From contig NZ_JACMTR010000002.1 of NCBI RefSeq assembly GCF_014267175.1, positions 1,500,001-1,564,000 of the forward strand: a stretch of DNA of 64,000 nt, in the 5' to 3' direction. This document shows, piece after piece, positions 17,833-26,068 of the stretch. Within the stretch, counting starts at the first letter, position 1; every line of letters begins with the position of its first letter. The translations under genes and the position numbers were made by a program. The stretch is from Pseudonocardia sp. C8. Lineage in GTDB: Bacteria; Actinomycetota; Actinomycetes; Mycobacteriales; Pseudonocardiaceae. Under the pieces are notes generated by a model. That model did no database searches. It saw nothing but the letters and a program-made list of their open reading frames with translations, and was not told the origin of the DNA.

Positions 17833-18666
17833 TCACATGATCAGTGCGGTGGCCAACAGCGTGGCCAGCACCCGGACCAGTGCCACGTCGATTCCGTCGA
17901 GCTCGCCGGGGCCGGGGGCGTCCATGCTGATCAGCCCGACCACCGTGTCCGGGGTGGCGACCGGGCCGATCAGCACGCTGCGGTAGGCCCGCTCGTCGTC
18001 CCACCAGCACGGCGGCGGCTGAACCGCGGTATCTGGGAAGTACAGCCAGGCCCCGCCGTGCGCGATGCCCAGTGCCGCCGCACCGGCGGTGGTCTCCTCG
18101 CTGAATTCCGCGGTCGGGGCTCCCGCGCGTCCGGCGAACCGTTCCGGGCGCAGCCGGGGTGGATCGTGATCGAGCGCGAAGAAGCACACTCGGGCCCGGT
18201 GCTCGCCGCCCAACCCGGCCAGTGTGGTCACCACCAGCGAGATCGCCTCGCCACGCAGCTGGGTCTTGGCCGCGCCGCGCGCCACCGTCAGCCGGCCCAG
18301 CAGGTGCACCAACGGGTCCAGGGTGTCGGACAACGCCACGCGCAGCGCCGCGCGGGCCGCTCGCGCGGCCACCGTCGCGTCGGCGCGGGCGGCGTTGGCC
18401 CGGCGGCGTTGCCACAACGGCAGCCCCACCGACACCGCGGTCAGCACCGCCCCGGACACCACCAGCACCGCCTGCAGCCGCACGCCGGACACCAGCCCCG
18501 ACACCGCGGCCGCCACCCAGGCCAACACCGCCGTGACGACCACGATCGCGGCCAGGAAACGACCCTGGCCGTCCGCCCAGCCCGCGCGCCACCCCGGCCG
18601 GGCGGCGCGAGCGAGCCCGGCGTCGCCCTCACCGCCGGTCACGGCATCGTCCCGCAGCGTCACCAC
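17833..18666 (-). CDS. Membrane-anchored GAF-domain protein
   Basis: 277 residues. Two N-terminal membrane segments ('FLAAIVVVTAVLAWVAAAVS' and 'LQAVLVVSGAVLTAVSVGLP') are followed by a helical linker rich in Ala/Arg. A cytoplasmic GAF-like domain then runs from about residue 135 to 275 ('RARVCFFALDHDPPRLRPER', 'AYRSVLIGPVATPDTVVGLI', 'SMDAPGPGELDGIDVALVRV'). It has no kinase, phosphatase or ANTAR domain, so it is a sensor without a visible output domain. The start at GTG 18666 is provisional. It lies in the signalling block with the GAF-ANTAR and STAS genes. Confidence 0.75.
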   Translation of the reverse strand: MVTLRDDAVTGGEGDAGLARAARPGWRAGWADGQGRFLAAIVVVTAVLAWVAAAVSGLVSGVRLQAVLVVSGAVLTAVSVGLPLWQRRRANAARADATVAARAARAALRVALSDTLDPLVHLLGRLTVARGAAKTQLRGEAISLVVTTLAGLGGEHRARVCFFALDHDPPRLRPERFAGRAGAPTAEFSEETTAGAAALGIAHGGAWLYFPDTAVQPPPCWWDDERAYRSVLIGPVATPDTVVGLISMDAPGPGELDGIDVALVRVLATLLATALIM

Positions 18667-18939
18667 CAGCCCAGCATGCTCTCATCAGCCCAGACCTAGC
18701 ACCCCAAAGAGCGCCTGGACTACACACAGAACGCCCGATTGGCCTAGATACGAACTCTGGACGGGCGGACATACCGGAGACGGCCGCATGCTGCACGAGC
18801 GTGGCCACCGCTTCTGCAGTGCTCGGGCCGGTTCTCACCGGTTCCAGCACGAACACCCGTCCCAGGCGAGTCCGGCCTGCTCGGCTGGTCCCCACGATGG
18901 TCGACACGCTGATGTCGGCCGGTCTATGACCTGGTCGCG

Positions 18940-19120
18940 GCTGTGGCGACGGACCGGGATCGACGTCGACCCGCCCTGGTGCAGCTCGCGCCTACGCCAC
19001 CGTGCTGCTGCGCGCGGGCTCCCCGGTGGAGGTCGGGAACAAGGCTGCTCGGGCACGCCTCGGTGACCACCACCGGTCGCGGTCTACCGAGACCGGGGCA
19101 CGCGTCGTGGCAGGCTCTCG
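18940..19120 (+). pseudogene. Tyrosine recombinase (integrase) C-terminal relic
   Basis: Two frames carry the end of an integrase catalytic domain: 'YATVLLRAGSPVEVGNK', then, after a frame change near 19043, 'LLGHASVTTT'. The pattern matches the conserved HxLR-H-x-ATxLL... LGH...TTxxYxH block around the third active-site residues, but the Arg-rich start and nucleophilic Tyr are not preserved. It is evidence of an earlier integrative element. Confidence 0.6.
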
Positions 19121-19193
19121 CCGCGGGCCCCGGGTCGGTCTCCCCGGGCGCGCCGCTCGGGCCCGATCCCGCACAGCCGGCGCCCTCCGGGGC

Positions 19194-19379
19194 TCATCTC
19201 CTCCCGATGTCGTCGATACAGCCCGGGCACACCGGACCGGACAGCCGCCCCCCGGGTGTCGACAGCCTCCCCTGCACCGGCGCGCGGGCCGGCTCGTCGG
19301 CCGTGGCGGGCTCCCCGCCCCGCAGCGGGTCGTCCCCGCAGCGCACGCACACCGCGTCGTCGACCGCGCCGGCGGGCAC
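19194..19379 (-). CDS. Small zinc-ribbon-like protein
   Basis: 61 residues with two CxxC pairs, 'CVRCG' near the start and 'CPGC' near the end, separated by about 35 residues of Gly/Pro/Arg-rich sequence. This spacing could form one zinc ribbon. The start (GTG 19379) has no convincing ribosome site and the frame continues upstream. It lies downstream of the STAS gene on the same strand. A chance frame cannot be excluded. Confidence 0.38.
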   Translation of the reverse strand: MPAGAVDDAVCVRCGDDPLRGGEPATADEPARAPVQGRLSTPGGRLSGPVCPGCIDDIGRR

Positions 19380-19487
19380 CCCGCCCGCCCGGACCGCAAC
19401 CCCAGCGGGCCCTGCCGGGCCGCGCGCAACCAGATCATCGCCACCTCCGCCCGTGCCAGCGGATGCGGTGCCTGCCCGAGACCACGA

Positions 19488-19883
19488 TCAGGGCACCGGC
19501 TCCGCCGACCCGGCCCGGGCCGGCGGTACGACGACCGGGTCCGGGATGCCGGCCGGCGTGGCCTCCGCGTCGGACACAGGCGGGGCGAGCGGGGTGGGGC
19601 GTAGCCCCCGGATCCGCAGCAGGTGTCGGGTCCGGCCCAGGTGGCGCTGGGTGCGCCCGAGCACATCGAGCAGGCTCGGGTGGTAGCTGTCGACGTCGCG
19701 GCCATCGACGGTGATGTCCTCGATCCCGGCCGCCAGGACGTCGCCGATGTGCAGGCGCACCCGTCCGACCGCGGCGGCGTCGAGGTCACCGCGCAGCACG
19801 ATCACCGCCTGGTCGGGGGCGTCGAAGAACGAGCCGATGAAGCTCGCCGCCCCCGGCCTGAAGTCCGCGTGGCTGTGTGCCAT
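19488..19883 (-). CDS. STAS-domain anti-sigma-factor-antagonist-like protein
   Basis: 131 residues. The N-terminal ~85 residues follow the STAS fold: 'DQAVIVLRGDLDAAAVGRVR', 'LHIGDVLAAGIEDITVDGRD', 'VDSYHPSLLDVLGRTQRHLG' and 'LLRIRGL'. The serine in 'VDSYHPSLLDVL' occupies the region of the phosphorylated Ser in SpoIIAA/RsbV proteins. A ~40-residue Pro/Ala tail follows. GGGAGG 5 bases before ATG 19883 fixes the start. The CRP-like promoter box lies 80 bases upstream. A partial copy of this region is found near 59 kb. Confidence 0.8.
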   Translation of the reverse strand: MAHSHADFRPGAASFIGSFFDAPDQAVIVLRGDLDAAAVGRVRLHIGDVLAAGIEDITVDGRDVDSYHPSLLDVLGRTQRHLGRTRHLLRIRGLRPTPLAPPVSDAEATPAGIPDPVVVPPARAGSAEPVP

Positions 19884-19956
19884 CGCGTCATCGCCTCCCG
19901 GAACACACTGATCGAGCAGTGGGTCGCCGGGGTCTGGGGCGACTACCTATCCGGAA

Positions 19957-19976
19957 TGCTAGGTGATCCACATCAC
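19957..19976 (-). promoter_or_regulatory. CRP/FNR-like palindrome with -10 element before the STAS gene
   Basis: On the minus strand GTGATGTGGATCAC is followed after one base by TAGCAT. This is the same layout as GTGATCTGGATCAC plus TATACT at 9822-9842. The shared core and fixed spacing argue for one regulator controlling both promoters. Confidence 0.5.
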
Positions 19977-20009
19977 TGCGGTCGAGGAGGGGTGGGCGCG
20001 CACCCTGGA

Positions 20010-20132
20010 TCAGCCCGGCAGCCATCCCAGACCCAGAAGGACCAGGATGACCAGCGCTACCAGTCCCGCCTCGATTCCCCAGCCCAGCCGGTCGATCAGC
20101 GCCGGCGGCGACGGTGGTCGCTGGTGCATCAT
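20010..20132 (-). CDS. 40-residue single-pass membrane protein
   Basis: A frame from ATG 20132 to a stop at 20010 encodes a short basic N-terminus ending 'ALIDRLGWGIEAG' and one strongly hydrophobic segment 'LVALVILVLLGLGWLPG' at the very C-terminus. GAGGA about 10 bases upstream supports the start. It lies on the STAS strand, upstream of the CRP-like box. Too short for family assignment. Confidence 0.5.
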   Translation of the reverse strand: MMHQRPPSPPALIDRLGWGIEAGLVALVILVLLGLGWLPG

Positions 20133-20452
20133 CACGGTGGTGTCCTCGCGGCAGGCCCCGTTTCAGTTACTCCCAGCCGCCGACCGCACCAGCGCGCCGC
20201 GACCGACCCGGGCCGATGGTGCGCCCCGACCGGTCGCCCCGTACGGACGCGCTCGACGAACTGTCTGCGCGTTCGGTCTCCATGGCCATCCAGCGCGGGC
20301 CTCCGCCGCCATCCGGCCCGAGCCCCACGGTCCCGCCTCCAAGTCGAACCGCCGCCGCGTCCACCGGGCGGGGCGCCCCGGGCCGCGCTCAGGAACTGGG
20401 GTGGCGGCGTGACGCCGCGCCGCAGCGACGGTCGCGTGGCATGGACGGGGTA
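20133..20452. other. Gene-free stretch
   Basis: No gene, repeat or strong hairpin is seen. Confidence 0.4.
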
Positions 20453-20703
20453 TCAGTGAGTTCCGGTGTAGACGCCGTTCTTGTAGAAATCGACGTACCC
20501 GTCCCCGCCCTCGTCTTTGTACACGCACTGGGAATGACGCGCCCGCCGATGACGTCCGTGGAGTAGCTGCCGCCAGCGGCCTTGCACTCGCTTTTGATCG
20601 CCTACTCCGGAATTTCCTCCTCGGCGCTGGCCACTGATGCGCTCACGGTCAAAGCGGCCACCGTCATGGCGGTGGCGACGAGGATGGAACGAAGCCGCGG
20701 CAT
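20453..20703 (-). pseudogene. Broken gene for a small secreted protein
   Basis: From ATG 20703 a clear signal peptide is read, 'MPRLRSILVATAMTVAALTV' then 'SASVASA'. It is followed by a few residues, an in-frame TAG, and then 'IKSECKAAGGSYSTDVIGG' in the same frame. After a further frame change the end 'CVYKDEGGDGYVDFYKNG' is read up to the stop at 20455. Two cysteines suggest a disulfide. The stop codon plus the shift indicate inactivation or sequence error. The family is unknown. Confidence 0.6.
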
Positions 20704-21141
20704 GATCATGACCACTCATTTCTCAAGGCGACCGAACGATGATTATTGGAAGGACGGCCGTTGCGGCTTCCGGCGCACAGGGGGCAGCCCCTTCCGGGCG
20801 TGAGAGTAAACCCGACACCCGCCCGCGGTGCGTGCCCGTTTGTGGGGTGGCACCGTGGCTCGATCCCCCAAGGGCATGTGGTCGGGAACGGCCACGGTGC
20901 CGGAGGTCCACGTCGTTGTGGCTCTCGACGGCGTTCGGTCAGGGGCGGCGCGAGGGAACCGTCGTCGTGATCCGCCGGGGCCGAGCCGCGGCAGCCGCGG
21001 TCGTCGCACTCGGCCCAGCGGCAGCCCGGCCAGCAACCGCCAGACCGGTCAACCATCCTCAGGAATTAGCCTCTGTCCCGCCGACATGAACAGGTCGACA
21101 ATGGCTCGACCGACAGCGGTCCTCCCACGGAGGTGAGCAAC
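20704..21141. other. Gene-free stretch upstream of the SPW gene
   Basis: No supported gene; it probably contains promoters for the divergent secreted-protein relic and the SPW protein. Confidence 0.4.
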
Positions 21142-21627
21142 ATGTCCACCCCTCAGAACCCCCCGATGGCCGAACACCCCGACTTCGCCGAGGTCGCGCG
21201 GGGCCATGAGCTGCAAGAGGTCCGGATGCGCTACGAGCGCGCGGCCGAGACGGTCACCGGGCAGGTCATCGAGGGCGTGATCCTGCTGGCCGGGCTCTAC
21301 CTGGCGCTGTCCGGGTGGATCGTCGGGTTCACCGGCCCCCTGCAGACCCACAACCTGATCATCGGGTTGGCGATCGCGGTGCTCGGCTTCGGGTTCGGCG
21401 CAGCCTATGGCAGTACCCACCGGCTGGCCTGGGTCTGTCCGGTGCTCGGGGTCTGGACAATCGTCGCGCTGTGGGCGGTCAGCGGCGCCGCGGGTGGCAT
21501 CGGCGCGATGCTGACCAACATCCTCGCCGGGGCCGTGGTGCTGTTGGCCGGGCTCGCGCTGCTCGGCGCCCCCCGGATGGGCGGCGGAACGATACTGCGC
21601 ACACGGGAGGGGCACCGCACTCGCTGA
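21142..21627 (+). CDS. SPW-repeat membrane protein
   Basis: 161 residues. A ~45-residue charged N-terminus is followed by four hydrophobic segments arranged as two SPW-type repeats ('LALSGWIVGFTG' is the signature of the first; 'WTIVALWAVSGA' lies in the second). Segments include 'VIEGVILLAGLYLALSGWIV', 'NLIIGLAIAVLGFGFGAAYG' and 'LAGAVVLLAGLALLGAP'. The SPW family has no known function. GGAGG (21129-21133) 8 bases upstream supports ATG 21142. Confidence 0.85.
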   Translation: MSTPQNPPMAEHPDFAEVARGHELQEVRMRYERAAETVTGQVIEGVILLAGLYLALSGWIVGFTGPLQTHNLIIGLAIAVLGFGFGAAYGSTHRLAWVCPVLGVWTIVALWAVSGAAGGIGAMLTNILAGAVVLLAGLALLGAPRMGGGTILRTREGHRTR

Positions 21628-21650
21628 CTGCAACCAGGCAACGTAGAGAA

Positions 21651-21698
21651 GGGCCCCTCGACCATCCCCGGTGGGAAACGGGGATGGTCGAGGGGCCC
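21651..21698. terminator. Strong bidirectional hairpin terminator
   Basis: A perfect 19-bp stem (21651-21669 with 21680-21698) closes a 10-base loop. It lies between the convergent SPW gene and the DUF6777-like gene, as expected for a shared terminator. There is no U-tract, which is usual in high-GC actinobacteria. Confidence 0.85.
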
Positions 21699-21788
21699 GC
21701 CTGCTGCTCGTAGCTCCCGACGCAAGTCGTGTGAGGCCTTCTTACGGCGTGCTGTCCGGGTTCGTCGGTGTCATTACGCCCTCCTTGG

Positions 21789-23363
21789 TCATTGTCCGTT
21801 GCCGCCGGCTGGCTGTTCCAGGCCCGCCTGGGCGCCGTCGGGCTGCTGCTCGGCACCGGGCTGCTGGTCGGGCTGCTCACCACCGGGCTGCTGCTCACCG
21901 CCGGGCTGCTGCTGGCCGTCGGGCTGCAGCTCGGCACCGGGCTGCTGGTCCGGCTGCTGCTGGACGTCGGGCTGCTGTTCGCCGTCGAGCGGCTGCTCGC
22001 CGGCGGGCTGGGCGCCGTCGGGCTGCTCGTCACCGGGCTGCAGTTCCGCCTCGGGCTGCTCGCCGGCGGGTAGCTCGTCGGGCTGCGGTGCGCCGTCGGG
22101 CTGTACGGCCAGTTGCTGGTCGCCGCCGGGCTGCTCCTCGGGCTGCGGTGCGTCGAGCTGCTGGGCACCACGTGGCTGCGGCGGTGGGGGCGAGGGCAGT
22201 CCTGCCTTCTTCTCCTTCTCCCGGGCCAGCCGGTCGAGCTCGGCGGCTTCGGCGTCGGCCTTGGTCTTGTCGGCGTCGGCCTTGTCCTTGTTCTGCGCGG
22301 CCGCACCGGCGTCCTTGATCGCGGCGACGATGCGGCTGCTCAGCCCGGTGGGGCTCGCGTCGTTGAGCTGGGCCTGGGCGGCCAGGCGCTCGAAGAAGGG
22401 CCTGGTCGGATCGTTCGCGATCGCGATGAGCCGATCCCGTTCGGCCGTGAGGTTGTCGAGACGCTGCTTGGCCTCCCGCAGCCCGGTGTCGGCGATCCGG
22501 GCCGCGGTGGCCGCGTCAGCGGCCCGCTCCTTGGCGGCGTCGGCGTCGATCCGGGCCAGCACGGCCGCCTTCACCAGCGCCGGGTCCACCTTGGTGGGCC
22601 CGGGGTTCGGGCCGGGCTTGGGCCCGGGGTTCGGGTTGGGGCCGGGGATGGGCTTGGGGTCCGGCTTGCCGGGCACCGTGATCGTCGTGCCGCCGGTGGT
22701 CAGGTTGACGAAGGTGTTGGTGACGATCTGCCTGCTGGCGGGGGTGATGACGGTGACCGCGGGATCGCGGCTGGTGCCCTGGGTCAGCGGGTTGCCGTTG
22801 TAGCACTTCACCGTGGGCTCGCCGTAGCTGTTGATGAACACCGCGGTTCCCGCTGCGAGGACCGCCGGGCGGGCGATGAACGTGCCGTCGCGGTAGCCGT
22901 GGTCGATGACCGCGGTGTTCGCCCGCAGCACGACCGGGGTGAGGCTGTCCACGAAGGCGGGGATGCCCGCCGGGGCCACTCCGAGGACCTGTGCCCACGC
23001 GGCGGCCTTGGCCGGGTCGGCCTGCAAGTTCTCGATCAACGCTGCGGCGTCGCAGGCGGGCCGGGCCGGGTCCTGCGCGTACAGGCCGGCCAGGCCACCG
23101 GACTGGGGACCGCCCGCACCCGGCACCGGGGTGATCTCCGGCTGGTCGGTGCCGACCGGGGTCATGAACGGGTTGTCTCCGGCGTAGGAGACGGCCTGGT
23201 ACTCATCGCCACCGGACCAGGCAGGCAACAGGGTGGCCCCGCCGGCCGCGGCCAGCACCAGCGCGGCGACACCGGACACGATCTTGCTGCGGGTGCTGAA
23301 TCCCCGCCGCGGCGGCGGGTGACCCGTCGGCATCTCGGCGGGGCCGGCGAGAAACTGATTCAT
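21789..23363 (-). CDS. DUF6777-like membrane-anchored protein with a Gln/Pro-rich repeat tail
   Basis: 524 residues from ATG 23363. A short cytoplasmic start is followed by one membrane segment ('IVSGVAALVLAAAGGATLLP'). The extracytoplasmic domain (about residues 60-240) has 'LAGLYAQDPARPACDAAALI', 'VLGVAPAGIPAFVDSLTPVV' and 'VKCYNGNPLTQGT', as in the DUF6777 family (recollection). A Pro/Gly linker and an Ala/Lys/Asp-rich coiled coil come next ('RERAADAATAARIADTG' type). The last ~130 residues are irregular repeats of 'GEQQPDGxQQPGAELQPDG' type. A truncated copy of the coiled coil lies at 59390-59830. Confidence 0.75.
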   Translation of the reverse strand: MNQFLAGPAEMPTGHPPPRRGFSTRSKIVSGVAALVLAAAGGATLLPAWSGGDEYQAVSYAGDNPFMTPVGTDQPEITPVPGAGGPQSGGLAGLYAQDPARPACDAAALIENLQADPAKAAAWAQVLGVAPAGIPAFVDSLTPVVLRANTAVIDHGYRDGTFIARPAVLAAGTAVFINSYGEPTVKCYNGNPLTQGTSRDPAVTVITPASRQIVTNTFVNLTTGGTTITVPGKPDPKPIPGPNPNPGPKPGPNPGPTKVDPALVKAAVLARIDADAAKERAADAATAARIADTGLREAKQRLDNLTAERDRLIAIANDPTRPFFERLAAQAQLNDASPTGLSSRIVAAIKDAGAAAQNKDKADADKTKADAEAAELDRLAREKEKKAGLPSPPPPQPRGAQQLDAPQPEEQPGGDQQLAVQPDGAPQPDELPAGEQPEAELQPGDEQPDGAQPAGEQPLDGEQQPDVQQQPDQQPGAELQPDGQQQPGGEQQPGGEQPDQQPGAEQQPDGAQAGLEQPAGGNGQ

Positions 23364-23976
23364 CTGGTGAGTACCTTTCTCGGTGCTGAGTGAAATCGTG
23401 CGGGCCCGCGTTGCTCCGGGAGTGACCACCTCTGACGGGGGTTCCATTCGCCGAAACTCGTCGAGGACCACAACTGTTCGGCACTGATGTCGTGAAAGCC
23501 ATCGGGTCACCCCCAAGGCTCCGGGTGTCGGCCCCACTTCCGGCGGTGGGTGCTCCCTACCGCCATTTGCAAAGCGGCCGCCGGAACTCGATCCGTCCTG
23601 TTTGGTTGGCCGAGATCACGGCAGCGCTGGCCGTGGCGAGGTGGTGACGGACAGTCGGGTCTCGAGGGTCGGCTCGGCTGGCGTCGCCGGCCGGTGCGGC
23701 CTTCGTGTCCCGGCGCGGCCACCCCGCGCCAGGGTCACCACGCTGTCCGCGACCACCGCCACCGGATCTGGCCGGGCCGCGGCTCTCGCGCTCTGGCCCG
23801 AAGCTGGTCGGGGAGGGCCGTGCCGGGCCTCGAATCCTCCGGTGCCGAACCGCCGGCGGCCGGGAGTGGCGGGAGGGCGGGGCCGGTGGCTAGCGTCGGG
23901 CGCGCAACCCCGTGCCCTGGTCGCGGAGAGGGGGTCTCGCGGACCGACGATCGACCACTGACAGGAGTCCGCCCGA
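23364..23976. other. Divergent intergenic region
   Basis: No gene is recognised. It separates the divergent DUF6777-like and GAF-ANTAR genes and should contain both promoters. Confidence 0.45.
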
Positions 23977-24753
23977 ATGCCGTCCGCCCCCTACGACAGC
24001 CTGGTCTCGGCGCTGCGGGCCGCTGCCCAGAACCTGATCTCCGACCGCGCCGTGGAACACCGCCCGGATGGGGGGATGGGCCAGATCCTGGCGGCCGCGG
24101 TCGCCACCGTCCCGGGCGCCGACGTCGGCGGTATCTCCATCACCGAGCACGGGGTGATCGACTCACCGGCGGTCACCCATGACGACGTCCGGCTGCTCAA
24201 CGAGCTCCAGACCCGGCTGCACGAAGGCCCGTGCTTCACCGCCCTCGAGACCCCACCACCCGACGGGGTCATCGATGCCCAGGATCTGACCCGGGCTCCG
24301 GATGCGACCCGCTGGCCGCGGTACGCTGCGCAGGCCGTCGAGCACGGCTACCGGTCGCTGCTATCCACCGAGCTGTCGCTGCGCGGGCGCCACCGGGTCG
24401 GGATGACGCTGTATGCCCGCGAGCCAGGGGTCTTCGACGACACCGCACGCACGCTCGCCGGGCTGTCCGCGGTACAGGCCGCCCTGGTGGTCAACGGCGC
24501 CGATCGGGCCGCACACCTGCGGCGCGCCGTCGACTCCCGTGACCTGATCGGCCAGGCCAAGGGCATCCTGATGGAACGCTTCATGATCGACGCCGAGGAA
24601 GCCTTCCGGATGCTCGTGCGCGCCTCGCAGGAGACCAACGTGCGGCTCGTCGACGTGGCCCACCTGCTCACCGAGGGCGCCCTCTCCGTTCCACGCAACT
24701 CTGTGAGGAACCCGGAGAAGCCCGGCCCCAGGCGCAGTCCCGACCCGAACTGA
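23977..24753 (+). CDS. GAF-ANTAR domain regulator
   Basis: 258 residues. GAF about residues 20-165: 'ILAAAVATVPGADVGGISIT', 'RLHEGPCFTALETPPPDGVI', 'RWPRYAAQAVEHGYRSLLST'. ANTAR about residues 185-240: 'RDLIGQAKGILMERFMIDAE', 'EAFRMLVRASQETNVRLVDV'. The 'AKGILMER' and 'EAFRML' blocks are textbook ANTAR. AGGAG (23963-23967) 9 bases upstream supports ATG 23977. This is the best-preserved ANTAR protein in the window. Confidence 0.93.
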   Translation: MPSAPYDSLVSALRAAAQNLISDRAVEHRPDGGMGQILAAAVATVPGADVGGISITEHGVIDSPAVTHDDVRLLNELQTRLHEGPCFTALETPPPDGVIDAQDLTRAPDATRWPRYAAQAVEHGYRSLLSTELSLRGRHRVGMTLYAREPGVFDDTARTLAGLSAVQAALVVNGADRAAHLRRAVDSRDLIGQAKGILMERFMIDAEEAFRMLVRASQETNVRLVDVAHLLTEGALSVPRNSVRNPEKPGPRRSPDPN

Positions 24754-25485
24754 GGTCGCGAGGATCGCACGTGGACCGGTGCGGAACCGGCCACGCTTCA
24801 CGTAGGCTGCGCGGCGCGGTCGGGACCTGTCGAGCAGCTGCTCCGGTGCCCGACCGTCCAACGCCGGCGACGGCGGGGCGGGCTGGCCATCTCAACCCGC
24901 CCCGCCTCGACCGCGAGACATCCGCGGGCCACCCGCGGCCGTGGGCGGGCGTATATCTCACCGCTGGAAGGCCAAACGCCACCGTCGGCTGGTGTCGGTC
25001 GCCTGCTGAGACCAGTTGCTGGGCGGCGGAGCTCGTACGCGACCCTCAGGGAGCGGCTGTCGGTGTGGGGTCTCAGGACGCTTGTCCGATCGTCCTCAGC
25101 TGATGCTTGACCGGCGACACGTTTCCGTTGCCGTTCTCAGCGACCGGCGCGCCGATGGCCGCGAGGCTCACCCGCCCGACGAGCTTCCACCATGGGCACA
25201 TCGACCGCGCGGCCGCGTGCTGACCGGCGACTGCGCGTCGACCTCATCCGAGGGACCGAGGTGTCCCCGCCCGCATCATGCGCACCGTGACAGAGGCCAA
25301 CACCCGGCGTCACACTCTCGGCGCGCATGGTTATTGTGCGTGTCGGGCTCCTTCGGCGGCAGCCCACATGCCGCGTCCCCGCGCGTCCCCCTCCGGGCGG
25401 GGACGCGGTCTCACCGGGTGTACGGTCCGCCACCGCCGCGGATCGTGGACTGGGTCGGTGAGTGCCGGGGTTCATCCGGCCCGCG
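24754..25485. other. Gene-poor region with an IS end
   Basis: No intact gene is seen. An IS481-end-like sequence lies at 25057-25120 (reverse complement of 14039-14104). The element it belonged to is not recognisable. Confidence 0.4.
25057..25120 (-). repeat. IS481-end-like repeat, copy 2
   Basis: Reverse complement of 14039-14104 with about 85% identity, sharing CAAGCATCAGCTGAG and ACGATCGGACAAG. Confidence 0.55.
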
Positions 25486-25844
25486 TTACATGACCACAGG
25501 CGTGGGCACGCTGTCGATCGCGGTCCACGCGAAGCTGACCGGTCGCGGCGACCGACTCCGCGAGCCTCCGCGCCCCCTGTGTGCTCTCCCTGTCAGTCTG
25601 CTCCCGAAGCTGCGCAGTTCCGGCTCGCCCGAGCGGGCCGCGAGCAACAGCACCGAGAGCAGCGATCCGAGCCGGTGATACACCTGCCGGACGCTCGGGT
25701 CACGTCGTAACGGTGCAACGGCGCCTCAGCGCCGGGCTCGTCGATCATCGCCCGATAGGCCGGCCGCTCGCCGACCAAAACCGGACCGTCCAGTCCGGCA
25801 AGTTCCTGCAGAAGCTTCACCCGGCGGCCGACCTCGGCGTACAT
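25486..25844 (-). pseudogene. Frameshifted conserved hypothetical protein
   Basis: From ATG 25844 one frame reads 'MYAEVGRRVKLLQELAGLDG' and continues to 'HRYDVTRASG'. A shift near 25683 leads to 'YHRLGSLLSVLLLAARSGEP'. Joined, these form a helical protein of about 100 residues. I do not recognise the family. Confidence 0.4.
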
Positions 25845-26068
25845 CTCGTGCCTGGTGCCAGGTGGAAGCTGGCTCTGTCGTCGACGACCGACTGCGGTGG
25901 CCGGCGCATTGACCGATATGGATGTGGCGCTGATGCACGAGTCGTGCTGTACTAGTCCGGTTGCCGGACGCCGTTGCTCGAGTCGTGCACTATCCGTGAC
26001 CGGCATTCTTGGGCTGTCCATCATCCAGACACTGACATGAACGGTCAGGTGGCCACTCGGATGTGAGC

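Noticed and set aside
18992..19789. Long frames over 19-19.8 kb as an intact recombinase gene
   Set aside because: Only a short integrase C-terminal block is recognisable, in two frames; the remainder is shadow of the STAS gene.
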